A stretch of DNA of 64,000 nucleotides, taken from the NCBI GenBank assembly GCA_963995525.1, contig OZ023213.1, forward strand, positions 44,217,097 through 44,281,096. The letters run 5' to 3'. Below the pieces are notes generated by a model, which worked only from the letters and a program-made list of their open reading frames with translations, did no database searches and was not told where the DNA came from. Numbering within the stretch: position 1 is the stretch's first letter; each line of letters starts with the position of its first letter. Shown here one piece after another: positions 17,633-25,980 of the stretch. The stretch is from Escarpia spicata. Its lineage: Eukaryota; Annelida; Polychaeta; Sabellida; Siboglinidae. The translations under genes were made by a program, and so were the position numbers.

Positions 17633-20600
17633 TTATACGAGATAGACGAGTATCGGCGCCGTGGTGACGCCGTCGTCGAGCACGCGGCGTTTAGCGTAGA
17701 AGTAGCTCAACGCCGCGCGTTCTTGAACGTACGTCAACACGGACGAGTCTTTCACCTGGAAGCCGCGGTTCCAGCCGACGCCGCTTCGTCGGTCGCGCAG
17801 TACGGCGAGGAAGGTGTGCTCGTCGATGTCGGCGTTCTGACGTTTGCTTAGCCCCTTCGTGCTGTACTTCGCGCCGACGTCGCCGCCGAAACAGTAGTCG
17901 GTCTTGCTGCACAGAGCCACGATTCCGGCGCCGCGCCACTCTTCTTTGAAGAGACCCGGCGTTCGACGATCGAATAGACATCGGCGCGCGCAGCAGTCGC
18001 CACCCTCCCACGCCAGTCCGGCGACGCGGCATCGTATGTTCGCGTCCACGTGCGCGTCGCAACATTCGGCCGGAAACCAGAGCGACCGATTCTGGAAGTA
18101 GTGTTCGCGCCGCGCTTCCGGTACGAGCGCGTCGATGTCGTGGCCCGCAAGGGCGATGTACACCGAGTCGATGTCCATAGCGCAGTACTGGAAGAGCGGG
18201 CGGGGGATGTAGGCGTCGACGAACTCGTAATAGAACTCGAGCATTCTCAATTTCGCGTACTGATACAAGAAATAGCCGATTTGGATCGGCAGGCCGTAGA
18301 CGACGGTGCGCTTATTCAGCGCCACCTCGTACAGCTCGTCGGTGACGACGACGTCGAGTTGCCGGAAGCGAAGGTTGTTGACGAGTCGCGAGGCGCCGAC
18401 CGGCGTGGCGTACTTGATATCCCGGTGCCGATCGACGAGCGTAATCGTTCTCCCGTACGAACTTTTGCCGAGTAGTTTAAAGGTGTCGGCGATGATCGAT
18501 TTGTCGTGGTAGACGTCGCCCTCGCGTCGCGCCGTCGACACCGTGTCGCCGAAGCGGCGAAAGCACGCGATCGGCGCGTACTCGATCACCTGGTAGATGC
18601 GCGCGACGACGAGCCCGTGCTCCAGATACCAGCGTAGGAGGGGTGTGGCGAGCACGATCGCCGTGCCGAAGTAGCTACCGACGAGCGTCCGTTGAGGTCG
18701 GGTGAGTAGGTCGTGCGACTCGGCGTAGCGGTGCATGAACGGGCTGAGATCGTCGCGCGTGATATCGACGTTCTTGAACACGGGCTGCATTTCGGCGAAC
18801 TTAGCGCGCAGCGCTTCCGGCACGGCGATATCGCACTGCACGAGGCCGAACAGAGAGCCGTCGCGTACACCCTCCAGTATCGTCGAGCGCGTAAGGGGGC
18901 GCCCCACCGGCGGTTGCCATCGTGACGCGTCGGGCGTCGATGGTGCCGCGGGGGGACGCGCGGCTCGCCACTGGCACTCCCATATTTCGACGACGGCGTC
19001 GACGTGGCGGCGCAGGTAGGCCGTCACGGCGATCGTCGCGGCGTACAGCGTCGTCATCGGTCGACCGTTGACGGCGTTCGTCGTCACGTGCGTCTGGCAC
19101 GTCGGGCAGCCGTGAAATTAGCAGCCGTGAAATTGATACGCCGTTCGCGTGGCTGCGCACCAGCCGTCGACTCGGTACTTGCCGACGCGCTTCTCGCGTC
19201 CGTCCAACTGGTGACGTATACAAGTGCCGGTTCGTTCCGCCTCGTACGTCAACCACTCCACGGCCATACTACCGTAGCGGTGCACGCGTTCCGCTCGAAA
19301 GCCGTTCACCGCGCGTCGGCGCGTGTACCAACCCGTCGGCATCTCCCGCATCATCGCCGATAGATAGAGGCCGTTCGCGTCATAGCCGACTATCGAACGA
19401 CACGGGTGGTCGTTGGTGCCTCGAATCGACGTCACACCGGCCTCGTGATGACGCGCGAAGATGATCGATGGACCGCCGACGATCTGCGACTATAGTAGGC
19501 GGTGCAGGTATTTGTTGGGTTCGTTGAACAGCGAGAAATGGATTGACAGCGGCAGGTCGTTGAATAGGTACAACAACGTCAACCCCGCATCGTCGTCATG
19601 CGCTCGTCACGCCACGCTGTCGCACAAATTTCGTACGCCTCCGCGGAGATTCCCTCGCGTTTCAGGTGGCTATAGAAAATCTCGCGCGGCGGCAGGACGG
19701 TCTCGTCCAGGCGCGTCAACGCGTCGATATACTCGTACGGAAAGTACCCCTTCGTCGCCGCGCACCCGTACGCTTTCAGATAGCGCTCGTAGCTGACACC
19801 GGGCGCGAGGTAATTAGTTATATCGAGGAATTTCAACGTCGACGTCGTCAGGCACATGTAATTGTTCTGTCGTTTAATGGTGAACGCCGACGATGTGTGC
19901 TGCGCGTCGTCGGTTATGAGCAGGGGGGTCAAGTACTTTTTGACGACATTCAAATCGTACTTACCGCTGTTGAAGCCCAGTACAGGCATTTGACGAAGGT
20001 GCGTCCACAGGCGGTCGGCGAGTGCGGCGTACGGTGACGCATCGTTGTCGTCGTCGACGCTGCGTCGCCGCCAGTCGTCGTCGAGCGCGTCGAGCGCCTC
20101 GAAGACCGCGTCATAGCGGGGGCGCAGAGCTGCGCACGGGGCCGCGCTCACGGCTTCCAGGTCGTCGATGAGGCGGCGCGCTAGTTCGGCCGAGTCACCG
20201 GTCGTGACGTAACAGCGCGCTGCTTCCTGTCCGGGCACGTTCGACGCGACGCTCACGCTGAGCAGTTCGTGTCGCGCTATCCGCCGGCATTTGTCGGTAT
20301 CCGGCGGCAGCTCGTTGGCGGCAAAATAGCATTCAAAATCAAATGTCGCGCAGTACGGATAGTAGCGCAGGTCGTCGTCGCCGACGTCGACGCCTTCGTC
20401 GTCGAGCCGCTGAAATACGGACGGCGTCGGTCGGTAGACGCCGCCGGGAAACACGTGACGAACGCCACCTTCGCACGTCGCTTCGTGACGTCGTAACTTG
20501 GACGGGCTCCGCCAGAGGGAGTTGCCGCATTTCGCGCACTTGTACGTTTTCGCGTACGCGCGCAGGTCGACTATGTACGAGAAGTGTTTCTCGTACAGGT

Positions 20601-21666
20601 TGACGTTCAGGGTCGTGGGGTGCGTTTCGAGTGACCGACGGACTAGTTCGGCGGCGCCACCGTTCGCCGTCAGTCGATAGACGGCGACGTTGATGCCGAA
20701 AACCGTCTCCACGCGTTCCAGTTCGTTCAGGCGCACGCCGTTCGACGTCGTCGAGGCCGTGACGCGGCAATAGCGCGCGTGCAGTCGTTTAGCTACTCTC
20801 GTTAAACGGGTCGAATCTATTTTGGAGGCCTTCAGCGTTCCGTGTTGTCGCCCGCCTTGCAGATGGAGGCCGATGCACCGGAAGAGGCATAGATGGTCGT
20901 CGTAGGGCGTGCCTCGACGATCGTTCGTCAACGTCACGACGTGCTTGTTGTTGCGCACGTAGGCAGGGATCGCGGCGCCAACGCACCCGATAGGATGGTC
21001 GAGGCTGGCGTTCACGAAGTAGGTGGCGTTCGTTACGAGCTCGACCACCCACCCCGAGTCGGGACGCTGCGCGATGACGTACAGTAGTACGTCGGTCGTG
21101 CGCACGACGTCGAGGAACCGTTCGAACGAACGGCTATCGGTTACGAGGGCGGGCGTTTCGAGGAGGCGACCGCAGCAGTTACAGGAAGAATGAAAATAGC
21201 GGTAACGACCCGACACCTTGTGGCGTAACACGAAACCATAGCTCACGTTAATTTTAAACGCATTCTTTTGTTCGCGAAACATAACCATCAGACGCGGTTC
21301 GAGCACCCGCGTACTCGTACAGGCGGTCATGCGATAGTTGTAGCGGGACTGTACGACACCGCGCGCTACCGACGTCTCTATGCTGCGTCGGTGCTCGTCC
21401 ACAAGGCGCTGTAGAGCGTCGTTGTCGGCTGGTTGCGATGGACCACCAGGAGGTGGCGACACCTGACGGCCGCACCGCTCCCTCAGGTGTCGTAGCATAA
21501 CGGCGCGCCTACTGTACGTTGCGCCGCATTTCGGACACTCTCGTCGTTTTACGCATAGCGCGTCGACACCGCATTGGTTCGAACTCTTTGCGTGTCGTTC
21601 TAACGTCGACTGTTTCGCGAAATAAGTACCGCATTTCGGACATTGCCACCTAGTAGGCGGCGGCAT
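17633..21666 (-). pseudogene. Protein-primed family B DNA polymerase, disrupted
   Basis: Starts at MPPPTRWQCPKCG (ATG 21666), with two N-terminal C2H2-type fingers (CPKCG...H...C) and another near residue 375. Exonuclease motifs: F-D-F-E near residue 440 (about 20345) and LGFNSGKYDLN (about 19980). Polymerase motif A is YDANGLYLSA (about 19380), motif B KLLGKSSYG (about 18465) and motif C M-D-I-D-S-V-Y (about 18170; the usual middle Thr is Ile). Three lesions are present. At 19579-19582 the frame ends and continues in another frame with several tens of expected residues missing. An in-frame TAG lies at 19490-19492. A 15-bp tandem duplication at 19106-19135 creates TAA at 19118-19120. It would replicate the linear element with a protein primer; this copy should not make a full enzyme. 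Confidence 0.93.
19106..19135. repeat. 15-bp tandem duplication inside the polymerase
   Basis: GCAGCCGTGAAATTA is followed by GCAGCCGTGAAATTG. The duplication keeps the frame but its junction reads TAA on the minus strand, stopping the polymerase right after Y-Q-F-H-G-C. Confidence 0.9.
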
Positions 21667-21716
21667 ACTTTTGTGTTGTGTGCATACTTTTTGTGCTGCT
21701 ACTTTTTCGAGCACCT

Positions 21717-21725
21717 CTATTTATA
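21717..21725 (-). promoter_or_regulatory. TATA box of the polymerase gene
   Basis: TATAAATAG on the minus strand, 59 bp upstream of the ATG at 21666. It supports that start over the in-frame ATG at 21714, which would lie upstream of the expected transcription start. Confidence 0.7.
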
Positions 21726-21764
21726 ACAGGGGTGCGGTGGTGGTGGTGCATGTACGGACATGCG

Positions 21765-21960
21765 CAGTGGTGGGTGGTGCTACCTTTTTTTCGAACCCCT
21801 TGTGTTGTTAAAGTGGTGGATGTGCGCGGTGGTGGGTGCTACTCTCGAACCCCTAGTGTGTGTTTTGTTAAGTAACTCGGAACGTACACATGGGGGTGGT
21901 GGGTCCTATCTTTTTTCGAACCCCCTAGTGTGTGTTTTGTTAAGTAACTCGGAAACGGAA
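21765..21960. repeat. ~65-bp tandem repeat upstream of the polymerase
   Basis: Three units share GGTGGGT, TTTCGAACCCC, TAGTGTGTGTTTTGTTAAGT and AACTCGGA; the first is shorter. They fill the space between the polymerase promoter and the poly(A) signals of the leftward early region. Confidence 0.8.
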
Positions 21961-21976
21961 CGTACATTTTCAACGT

Positions 21977-22028
21977 TTTATTAAGCGTACCGTACAACGG
22001 TTCTTCCTATTAGCAAAGCAATTTTATT
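21977..22028 (-). terminator. Two poly(A) signals ending the leftward early region
   Basis: AATAAA on the minus strand at 22023-22028 and again at 21977-21982, about 95-145 bp past the stop of the 207-codon ORF. Confidence 0.65.
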
Positions 22029-22122
22029 AAAACAAGCGCTGAATTTTAGTAACTCGACAAAGCAAAACTTTTAAGCAAATGTTCAATCAGAATCTAGCAG
22101 TAATTCGGCAATGTTCAAGTGT

Positions 22123-22746
22123 TCAATCAGACCAGAGACCGCTTCGGCACCGGATGTACACGTGGACGGCCGATTCCAGTAGAGCGCGGTTGATGAATTC
22201 GCGCCAGTCCGTGCCTAGTAGCCAATTCGACACGAACTGGACTAGATACAATTCCCCCGCACGCCCCGGTTGCTGCTGACCGATCGCCTTATCGTGCAGT
22301 AGCTGCACGAGACGCGTGAAGATCGGTATCAGCGATCGAAGTAGAAACTTCTCCAACACGGCGTTGAAGTGATGCATGACGATGCCGGATACGTTGTCGT
22401 AGCGCTGTGTGTACACACGAGTCGGCCGACCCGCGCGATAGCCGGCCATATGTACATACGGGCAGCCCTCATTGGGATCGCATGCACCGCATCGATCGCG
22501 CGCCCTCTCAAGTATCATCTCACCGAGACATTCGGCGAGGAGGCACATTGCGTGCCGCTCATAGCGACAGGCCAACTGCCCCCGGCCCGTCGCGACGACT
22601 TGTCGTTGTATCACTTCCGGAGGTGTTGGCGCCAACGGGTACAGGCTTTCGTACATCGGCGGTGGCGCTCGAGTCGCTTCGACTGGTGGCACACCAAGCG
22701 CCTCCTCGATGATAGCGTCCAACTCGTTATTGGCACGCACGCACAC
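22123..22746 (-). CDS. Unassigned Polinton protein (module E of the acceptor/ORF array)
   Basis: 207 codons open from the base after an acceptor-like CTGTAG. No ATG occurs until residue 31 (PPPMYESLYPL), which would be 22656 if unspliced. Visible features: a Pro-rich segment, a Cys/His cluster (RCGACDPNEGCPYVHMAG) that could bind zinc, and a helical hydrophobic second half (MHHFNAVLEKFLLRSLIP). I do not recognise the family. It is the last and largest of five ORFs on this strand that each begin at a TAG acceptor and stop 19-25 bp before the next one. Poly(A) signals follow. Either it is a 3' exon spliced to an upstream leader, or it starts at residue 31. Confidence 0.6.
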   Translation of the reverse strand: MCVRANNELDAIIEEALGVPPVEATRAPPPMYESLYPLAPTPPEVIQRQVVATGRGQLACRYERHAMCLLAECLGEMILERARDRCGACDPNEGCPYVHMAGYRAGRPTRVYTQRYDNVSGIVMHHFNAVLEKFLLRSLIPIFTRLVQLLHDKAIGQQQPGRAGELYLVQFVSNWLLGTDWREFINRALLESAVHVYIRCRSGLWSD

Positions 22747-22765
22747 CTACAGCACAAAGCATGTC

Positions 22766-22849
22766 CTAATCTTTACGTTCGCCGACCACCGTCAGCAAAG
22801 CGTCTACGAACTCGCACATACATTCACGCCTGGTGCGCTGTCGTGCCGC
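22766..22849 (-). CDS. Mini-exon-like ORF, module D
   Basis: 27 codons from GTTTGTAG| to TAG: AARQRTRRECMCEF then VDALLTVVGERKD. Its start resembles module C (ARQR-R/T-TRR). The module stops 19 bp before module E. Too short to be judged alone; supported by the repeated layout. Confidence 0.4.
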   Translation of the reverse strand, partial: AARQRTRRECMCEFVDALLTVVGERKD

Positions 22850-22868
22850 CTACAAACACACATTATAA

Positions 22869-22976
22869 TTAGTCCGCAGCAGCTTTTCTCTCATTGTAGT
22901 TCAGTAGTATTCTCGCCAGCTCGGCAGCCTCAGCGACGCTTTCACGTGCACGTCTGGTGCGCCGCTGCCGTGCCTT
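22869..22976 (-). CDS. Mini-exon-like ORF, module C
   Basis: 35 codons from GTTTGTAG| to TAA, basic then helical (KARQRRTRRARESVAEAAEL). It has no ATG in any in-frame position, so it can be translated only if spliced to a leader or another exon. The ends of modules B (KKEAD) and C (KAAAD) are alike and both are followed by GGACTAATNATAAT-like sequence, which points to duplication. Confidence 0.42.
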   Translation of the reverse strand, partial: KARQRRTRRARESVAEAAELARILLNYNERKAAAD

Positions 22977-22998
22977 CTACAAACACACATTATTATGA

Positions 22999-23166
22999 TT
23001 AGTCCGCCTCTTTTTTATCAACCCGAGCCAGCAGCACAGCATCTTTCACCTCACTGTCCACCACTTCCCGGTCCAGCAGTGTTTGTACGAACGCGGAAAC
23101 CTCCGCATACCTTGCACGCATCCTTTCGTTGTTAGCTAACATGTCCAGCAGTACGCGACGCACCTC
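22999..23166 (-). CDS. Mini-exon-like ORF, module B
   Basis: 55 codons from TTGCTGTAG| to TAA, predicted helical and charged (EVRRVLLDMLANNERMRARY then AEVSAFVQTLLDREVVDSEV). First in-frame ATG at codon 9. The preceding 24 bp include a T-rich tract (TTTTGTTTTTATATTG) suitable for a polypyrimidine tract. Confidence 0.45.
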   Translation of the reverse strand, partial: EVRRVLLDMLANNERMRARYAEVSAFVQTLLDREVVDSEVKDAVLLARVDKKEAD

Positions 23167-23190
23167 CTACAGCAATATAAAAACAAAATG

Positions 23191-23325
23191 TTATGCTTTA
23201 AATAATTTCGCTTCGTAAGCTAAGCACCATGCCATTATGTAATTCTCGGCCGTCTCTGCTAGTAGGCGTGCCGCCTCGTCACTTGTCGGTTTACGCGTCA
23301 CCAACGCTACCAGCAGTGGGCACTC
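23191..23325 (-). CDS. Mini-exon-like ORF, module A
   Basis: 44 codons from TTGTTTGTGTAG| to TAA (ECPLLVALVTRKPTSDEAAR...). First in-frame ATG at codon 31. It starts 25 bp after the stop of the RPA-like gene, whose GACTAAT overlaps a branch-point-like word. Confidence 0.45.
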   Translation of the reverse strand, partial: ECPLLVALVTRKPTSDEAARLLAETAENYIMAWCLAYEAKLFKA

Positions 23326-23350
23326 CTACACAAACAACACAAGAAACACA

Positions 23351-24094
23351 TTAGTCATCGTCGTCGTCGTCGTATCTCGTCAGTGTGCGCACCGTATAAG
23401 ACGCCTCTCCTTGCCAAGTCGTCTTACGCACACTGAGCTCCACTTCCGTGCCGGCTAACTCCAGCACAGTATCACGAAGTGTCTCCTCACTTAATTCCTC
23501 CAAGTAGTCGGCCCGGTACTCGACAAGATTAGCCATTTGCGTGTCAAACAGCGTAAGCCAAAGCTCATCTTCGTCGTCCTCACCATCTCGCACCATCACA
23601 CGCAACGCAAAGAAATTCTTCCCCACACCCTGCTCACCGTGCGTTCGACATATCATAGACCCATCTTTGACTTTCTGATACAGCTTGCGCCGGCACCGGG
23701 AACATCCCCTATACGTGCACTTGTCTTTGTACGACACAGCCTCAATCCGAACGGGCGTCTTAATTTTATACACGCCATTCTCAACGCACGCCAGCTCCCT
23801 CACACGCACCAATGTAGCCCTTGTCGACGCTTCACCGCTGCACTCTCTTTCAAGCGACGCACTCCGCGCCGCTACAACCGGCTGCCCCAAAGCCGCCTCT
23901 TCGGCCCCGCGCTTACGACCGATCGATGGCGCTATAACCACCGCAGGCCTCTTAGCAGGCGTTGTCCCCGCTGCTGCTGCTGATCCGCCTGATCCGGCTG
24001 CTGCTGTCGGCTGCTGCTGGCCGCCGGTCGCCTTAGACGCCTGCTTGCGTGTTGCCTTAAGCTTTTTCGGTGTCATCTCAGTATTGTCGGCCAT
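23351..24094 (-). CDS. RPA-like single-stranded-DNA-binding protein
   Basis: A 247-residue protein from ATG 24094. Residues 1-95 are low-complexity, basic and Ala/Gly/Gln-rich. Residues 98-240 resemble the C-terminal OB fold of RPA70: a zinc ribbon C131-x2-C134...C149-x2-H152 (RGCSRCRRKLYQ, MICRTHGE), then FFALRVMVRD, ELWLTLFDTQMANLV and a C-terminal strand before an Asp-rich tail (DDDDDD). I infer that it coats displaced ssDNA during protein-primed replication. A longer frame begins at ATG 24157, but that lies close to the TATA (24173-24180), so the ATG at 24094 (MADNTEM) is preferred. A possible donor GTGAGG in phase 0 lies at 23803, just before the OB domain. Confidence 0.75.
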   Translation of the reverse strand: MADNTEMTPKKLKATRKQASKATGGQQQPTAAAGSGGSAAAAGTTPAKRPAVVIAPSIGRKRGAEEAALGQPVVAARSASLERECSGEASTRATLVRVRELACVENGVYKIKTPVRIEAVSYKDKCTYRGCSRCRRKLYQKVKDGSMICRTHGEQGVGKNFFALRVMVRDGEDDEDELWLTLFDTQMANLVEYRADYLEELSEETLRDTVLELAGTEVELSVRKTTWQGEASYTVRTLTRYDDDDDD

Positions 24095-24172
24095 TCTTGC
24101 TGCGGGAGGACGTCTGCTGCTGCTGTAATACGTTAGACCACTTGCGTTATACAACATAGCAATTTGTCAACC

Positions 24173-24180
24173 GTTTTATA
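24173..24180 (-). promoter_or_regulatory. TATA box of the RPA-like gene
   Basis: TATAAAAC on the minus strand, 79 bp upstream of ATG 24094. It is the only clear TATA before the leftward early region. Confidence 0.6.
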
Positions 24181-24195
24181 CACTCACAACATATG

Positions 24196-24530
24196 GCGCA
24201 TGCGCACTTAACACATAACGCCCTAGTCTACAGTTCTATTACAACATTTCGCGCATGCGCACTAACGCATAACTGACTAGTCTCCGAGGTATTTGCTTTA
24301 GGAAAAAAATCAGCGGTCGTGTTAGTGCGTTCGTTGTCAAATGTGTATTTACATCGAATTTCTATAATATAACTGCACCACACAATTCCCTACCCCCGAC
24401 TAATCATATACAACGCTTATTTTCATGCTTTTAGCTTTTCGTTTATTGTTTTTGAAATGGCATTGTTCTCTCTTCACATTCCGATCGCGATAAACCACTC
24501 AGTGTTTTTGCGTCGCCTTCGCGCATGCGC
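24196..24530. promoter_or_regulatory. Three NRF-1-like palindromes in the divergent promoter
   Basis: GCGCATGCGC occurs at 24196-24205, 24251-24260 and 24521-24530, each followed by AC and an AACNCATAAC word. The last two fit the NRF-1 consensus YGCGCAYGCGCR exactly; the first has G in place of the initial Y. They lie between the leftward RPA-like gene and the rightward early gene. Confidence 0.65.
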
Positions 24531-24737
24531 ACTTAACGCATAACTGTCTAGTTTGCTTTAGGAAAAAAACTCAGCGGTCATGTTAATACGTTCGTTGTCA
24601 AATGTGTATTTACATCGAATTTCTATAATATAACTGCACCACACAATTCCCGACTAATCCTATACAACGCTTATTTCATGCTTTTAGCTTTTCGTGTATC
24701 GTGTTTGAAATGGCATCTGTTCTCTGTTCACATTCCA
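24248..24737. repeat. 270-bp tandem duplication of a promoter and gene start
   Basis: Copy 1 (from 24248) and copy 2 (from 24518) share the palindrome, GCTTTAGGAAAAAAA, TCAGCGGTCRTGTT, a long identical block AATTTCTATAATATAACTGC, and the start ATGGCATYTGTTCTC. Copy 1 leads into a short dead-end frame, copy 2 into the longer one at 24710. Confidence 0.85.
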
Positions 24738-24830
24738 CTCAGCGCCGCCAGACGGCGCTCTCATTCCACCGTTTGCTCATTTTCATAGAAGTATTGCGTC
24801 GCGTACAACGTCTTCTGCGAAAGCGCAGCG
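24710..24830 (+). CDS. Putative first exon of a rightward early gene
   Basis: From ATG 24710 the frame reads MASVLCSHSTQRRQTALSFH, then LLIFIEVLRRVQRLLRKRS, and reaches a good donor, AGCG|GTAAGC, near 24830. A second donor-like GCG|GTAAGT lies at about 24891 in a duplicated block. Acceptor-like TTATTCACAG| and TTTCACAG| occur before the ORF at 25128. The phase joins to the frame starting GIIHVSQNPTAY rather than to the 126-codon frame. No family is recognised. Confidence 0.35.
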
Positions 24831-24974
24831 GTAAGCCGGCTTTTTTACATTATTATTATTTAATTAATTTAGTTCTTATTAATTAGCAATAGTGCGGTAA
24901 GTTGGCTTTTACATTAATATGAGTCCTATTCTGTTTTTATTTATTATTTATTTTTAGTTCTCAGGGAGCCTCCT

Positions 24975-25135
24975 CATTAATAAGTTATTCACAGGCATTA
25001 TTCATGTTGTGAATTAATTACTTTAGTTCTCATTACCTCATTATTCACAGGCATTATTCATGTTGTGAATTAATTACTTTATTTCTTATTAATTTGGGAG
25101 CCTCCTCATTATTCACAGGCATTATTCATGTTTCA
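24975..25135. repeat. Direct repeats containing TTATTCACAG
   Basis: TTATTCACAGGCATTATTCATGTT occurs three times (about 24984, 25030 and 25107), the first two followed by GTGAATTAATTACTTTA. Each copy contains an acceptor-like CACAG. Confidence 0.8.
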
Positions 25136-25508
25136 CAGAATCCAACTGCTTACACGCGGGACGATTACCGGCAAACCTCTGTGTATCGTCCCCCCGACAC
25201 CACGCATCCAGCCACCACCGACTGTCAACAGGGCGTTCACGCCGGCCACTGTCAGCGGCGCTCCACCAGCCGAAATCCAGCCACCGACACCTGACAGTGA
25301 CGACGAAGACGGTGAAGCGGATGGTCTTATATCGTCGTTCTTAATAAGAGGACCGAATGGATCGTGGTACACGCCAATACCACGGGATGAACTTCAATAC
25401 GCCACGCTTACCGGGCATTGGCCGTTCACGCGCCAACATTACAAGGGCCTGGACTCACGCGCCAACAATGCAGGCCCCTGGGCGGCGCTCACCGCAGCGC
25501 CACCGTGA
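25128..25508 (+). CDS. Pro-rich acidic early-type protein, unassigned
   Basis: A 126-codon ORF next to the right TIR, transcribed rightward, with AATAAA 37 bp after its stop. The N-terminal third is Pro-rich (PPTPRIQPPPTVNRAFTPAT), followed by an acidic stretch (PDSDDEDGEADGL) and a C-terminal part rich in aromatic residues (GSWYTPIPRDELQYATLTGH). The composition resembles viral early regulatory proteins but I see no defining motif. A second frame is open over 25094-25294. The ATG at 25128 overlaps an acceptor-like TTTCACAG, so the true N-terminus may be spliced. Confidence 0.5.
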   Translation: MFHRIQLLTRGTITGKPLCIVPPTPRIQPPPTVNRAFTPATVSGAPPAEIQPPTPDSDDEDGEADGLISSFLIRGPNGSWYTPIPRDELQYATLTGHWPFTRQHYKGLDSRANNAGPWAALTAAPP

Positions 25509-25544
25509 TTTTTAGTTAGTCTTCTAATGATTTTTTAAGCTACT

Positions 25545-25550
25545 AATAAA
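25545..25550 (+). terminator. Poly(A) signal of the rightward early gene
   Basis: AATAAA 37 bp after the stop at 25508. Confidence 0.65.
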
Positions 25551-25687
25551 ATAATCTATTACTTACACCGTTTCCCACTCGTCTATATCCACCGCACATA
25601 AACATCCTGCCTTACCAGGCCGCTGAGTACACCACTAAATTTTAAACGTTTCACCGCTGAATGCATTTGGTTTCATTTTGATTGTTC

Positions 25688-25980
25688 TGTTAAACGCACA
25701 GCGCCAGCTAAGCTGTACGACTAAATTCAAGCCGTTAAACGCACAGCGCCAGCTAAGCTGTACGGCAAAATTTAAACGCCCACAACTAGGCCGCCGGGTC
25801 ATAGGCCACGACTGCAATCGCTTAGAGCTCTGCTGCTGCTGCTGGCTACATAGGGTACAGCGGGGTTCTCATAGGGCTGCCGGGTTGTACACAGTGGGTT
25901 TAGCGCAGTTATAACCACAGTGGTTTTAGCTATAACTGCAGTGGTTTTAACGTGGCTATATAAATGCTTACGTAAGCACA
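25688..25980. repeat. Subterminal repeats beside the right TIR
   Basis: GTTAAACGCACAGCGCCAGC + TAAGCTGTACG occurs twice with a ~44-bp period (25688-25718 and 25732-25762). A 21-bp word ATAACYRCAGTGGTTTTA is doubled at 25911-25950. A TATATAAAT lies at 25957-25965. No gene is seen in this stretch. Confidence 0.75.

Noticed and set aside
17691..19256. Many Arg/Ala/Val-rich ORFs on both strands across the polymerase and capsid genes
   Set aside because: Shadow frames caused by high GC; the sense frames carry the recognised motifs.
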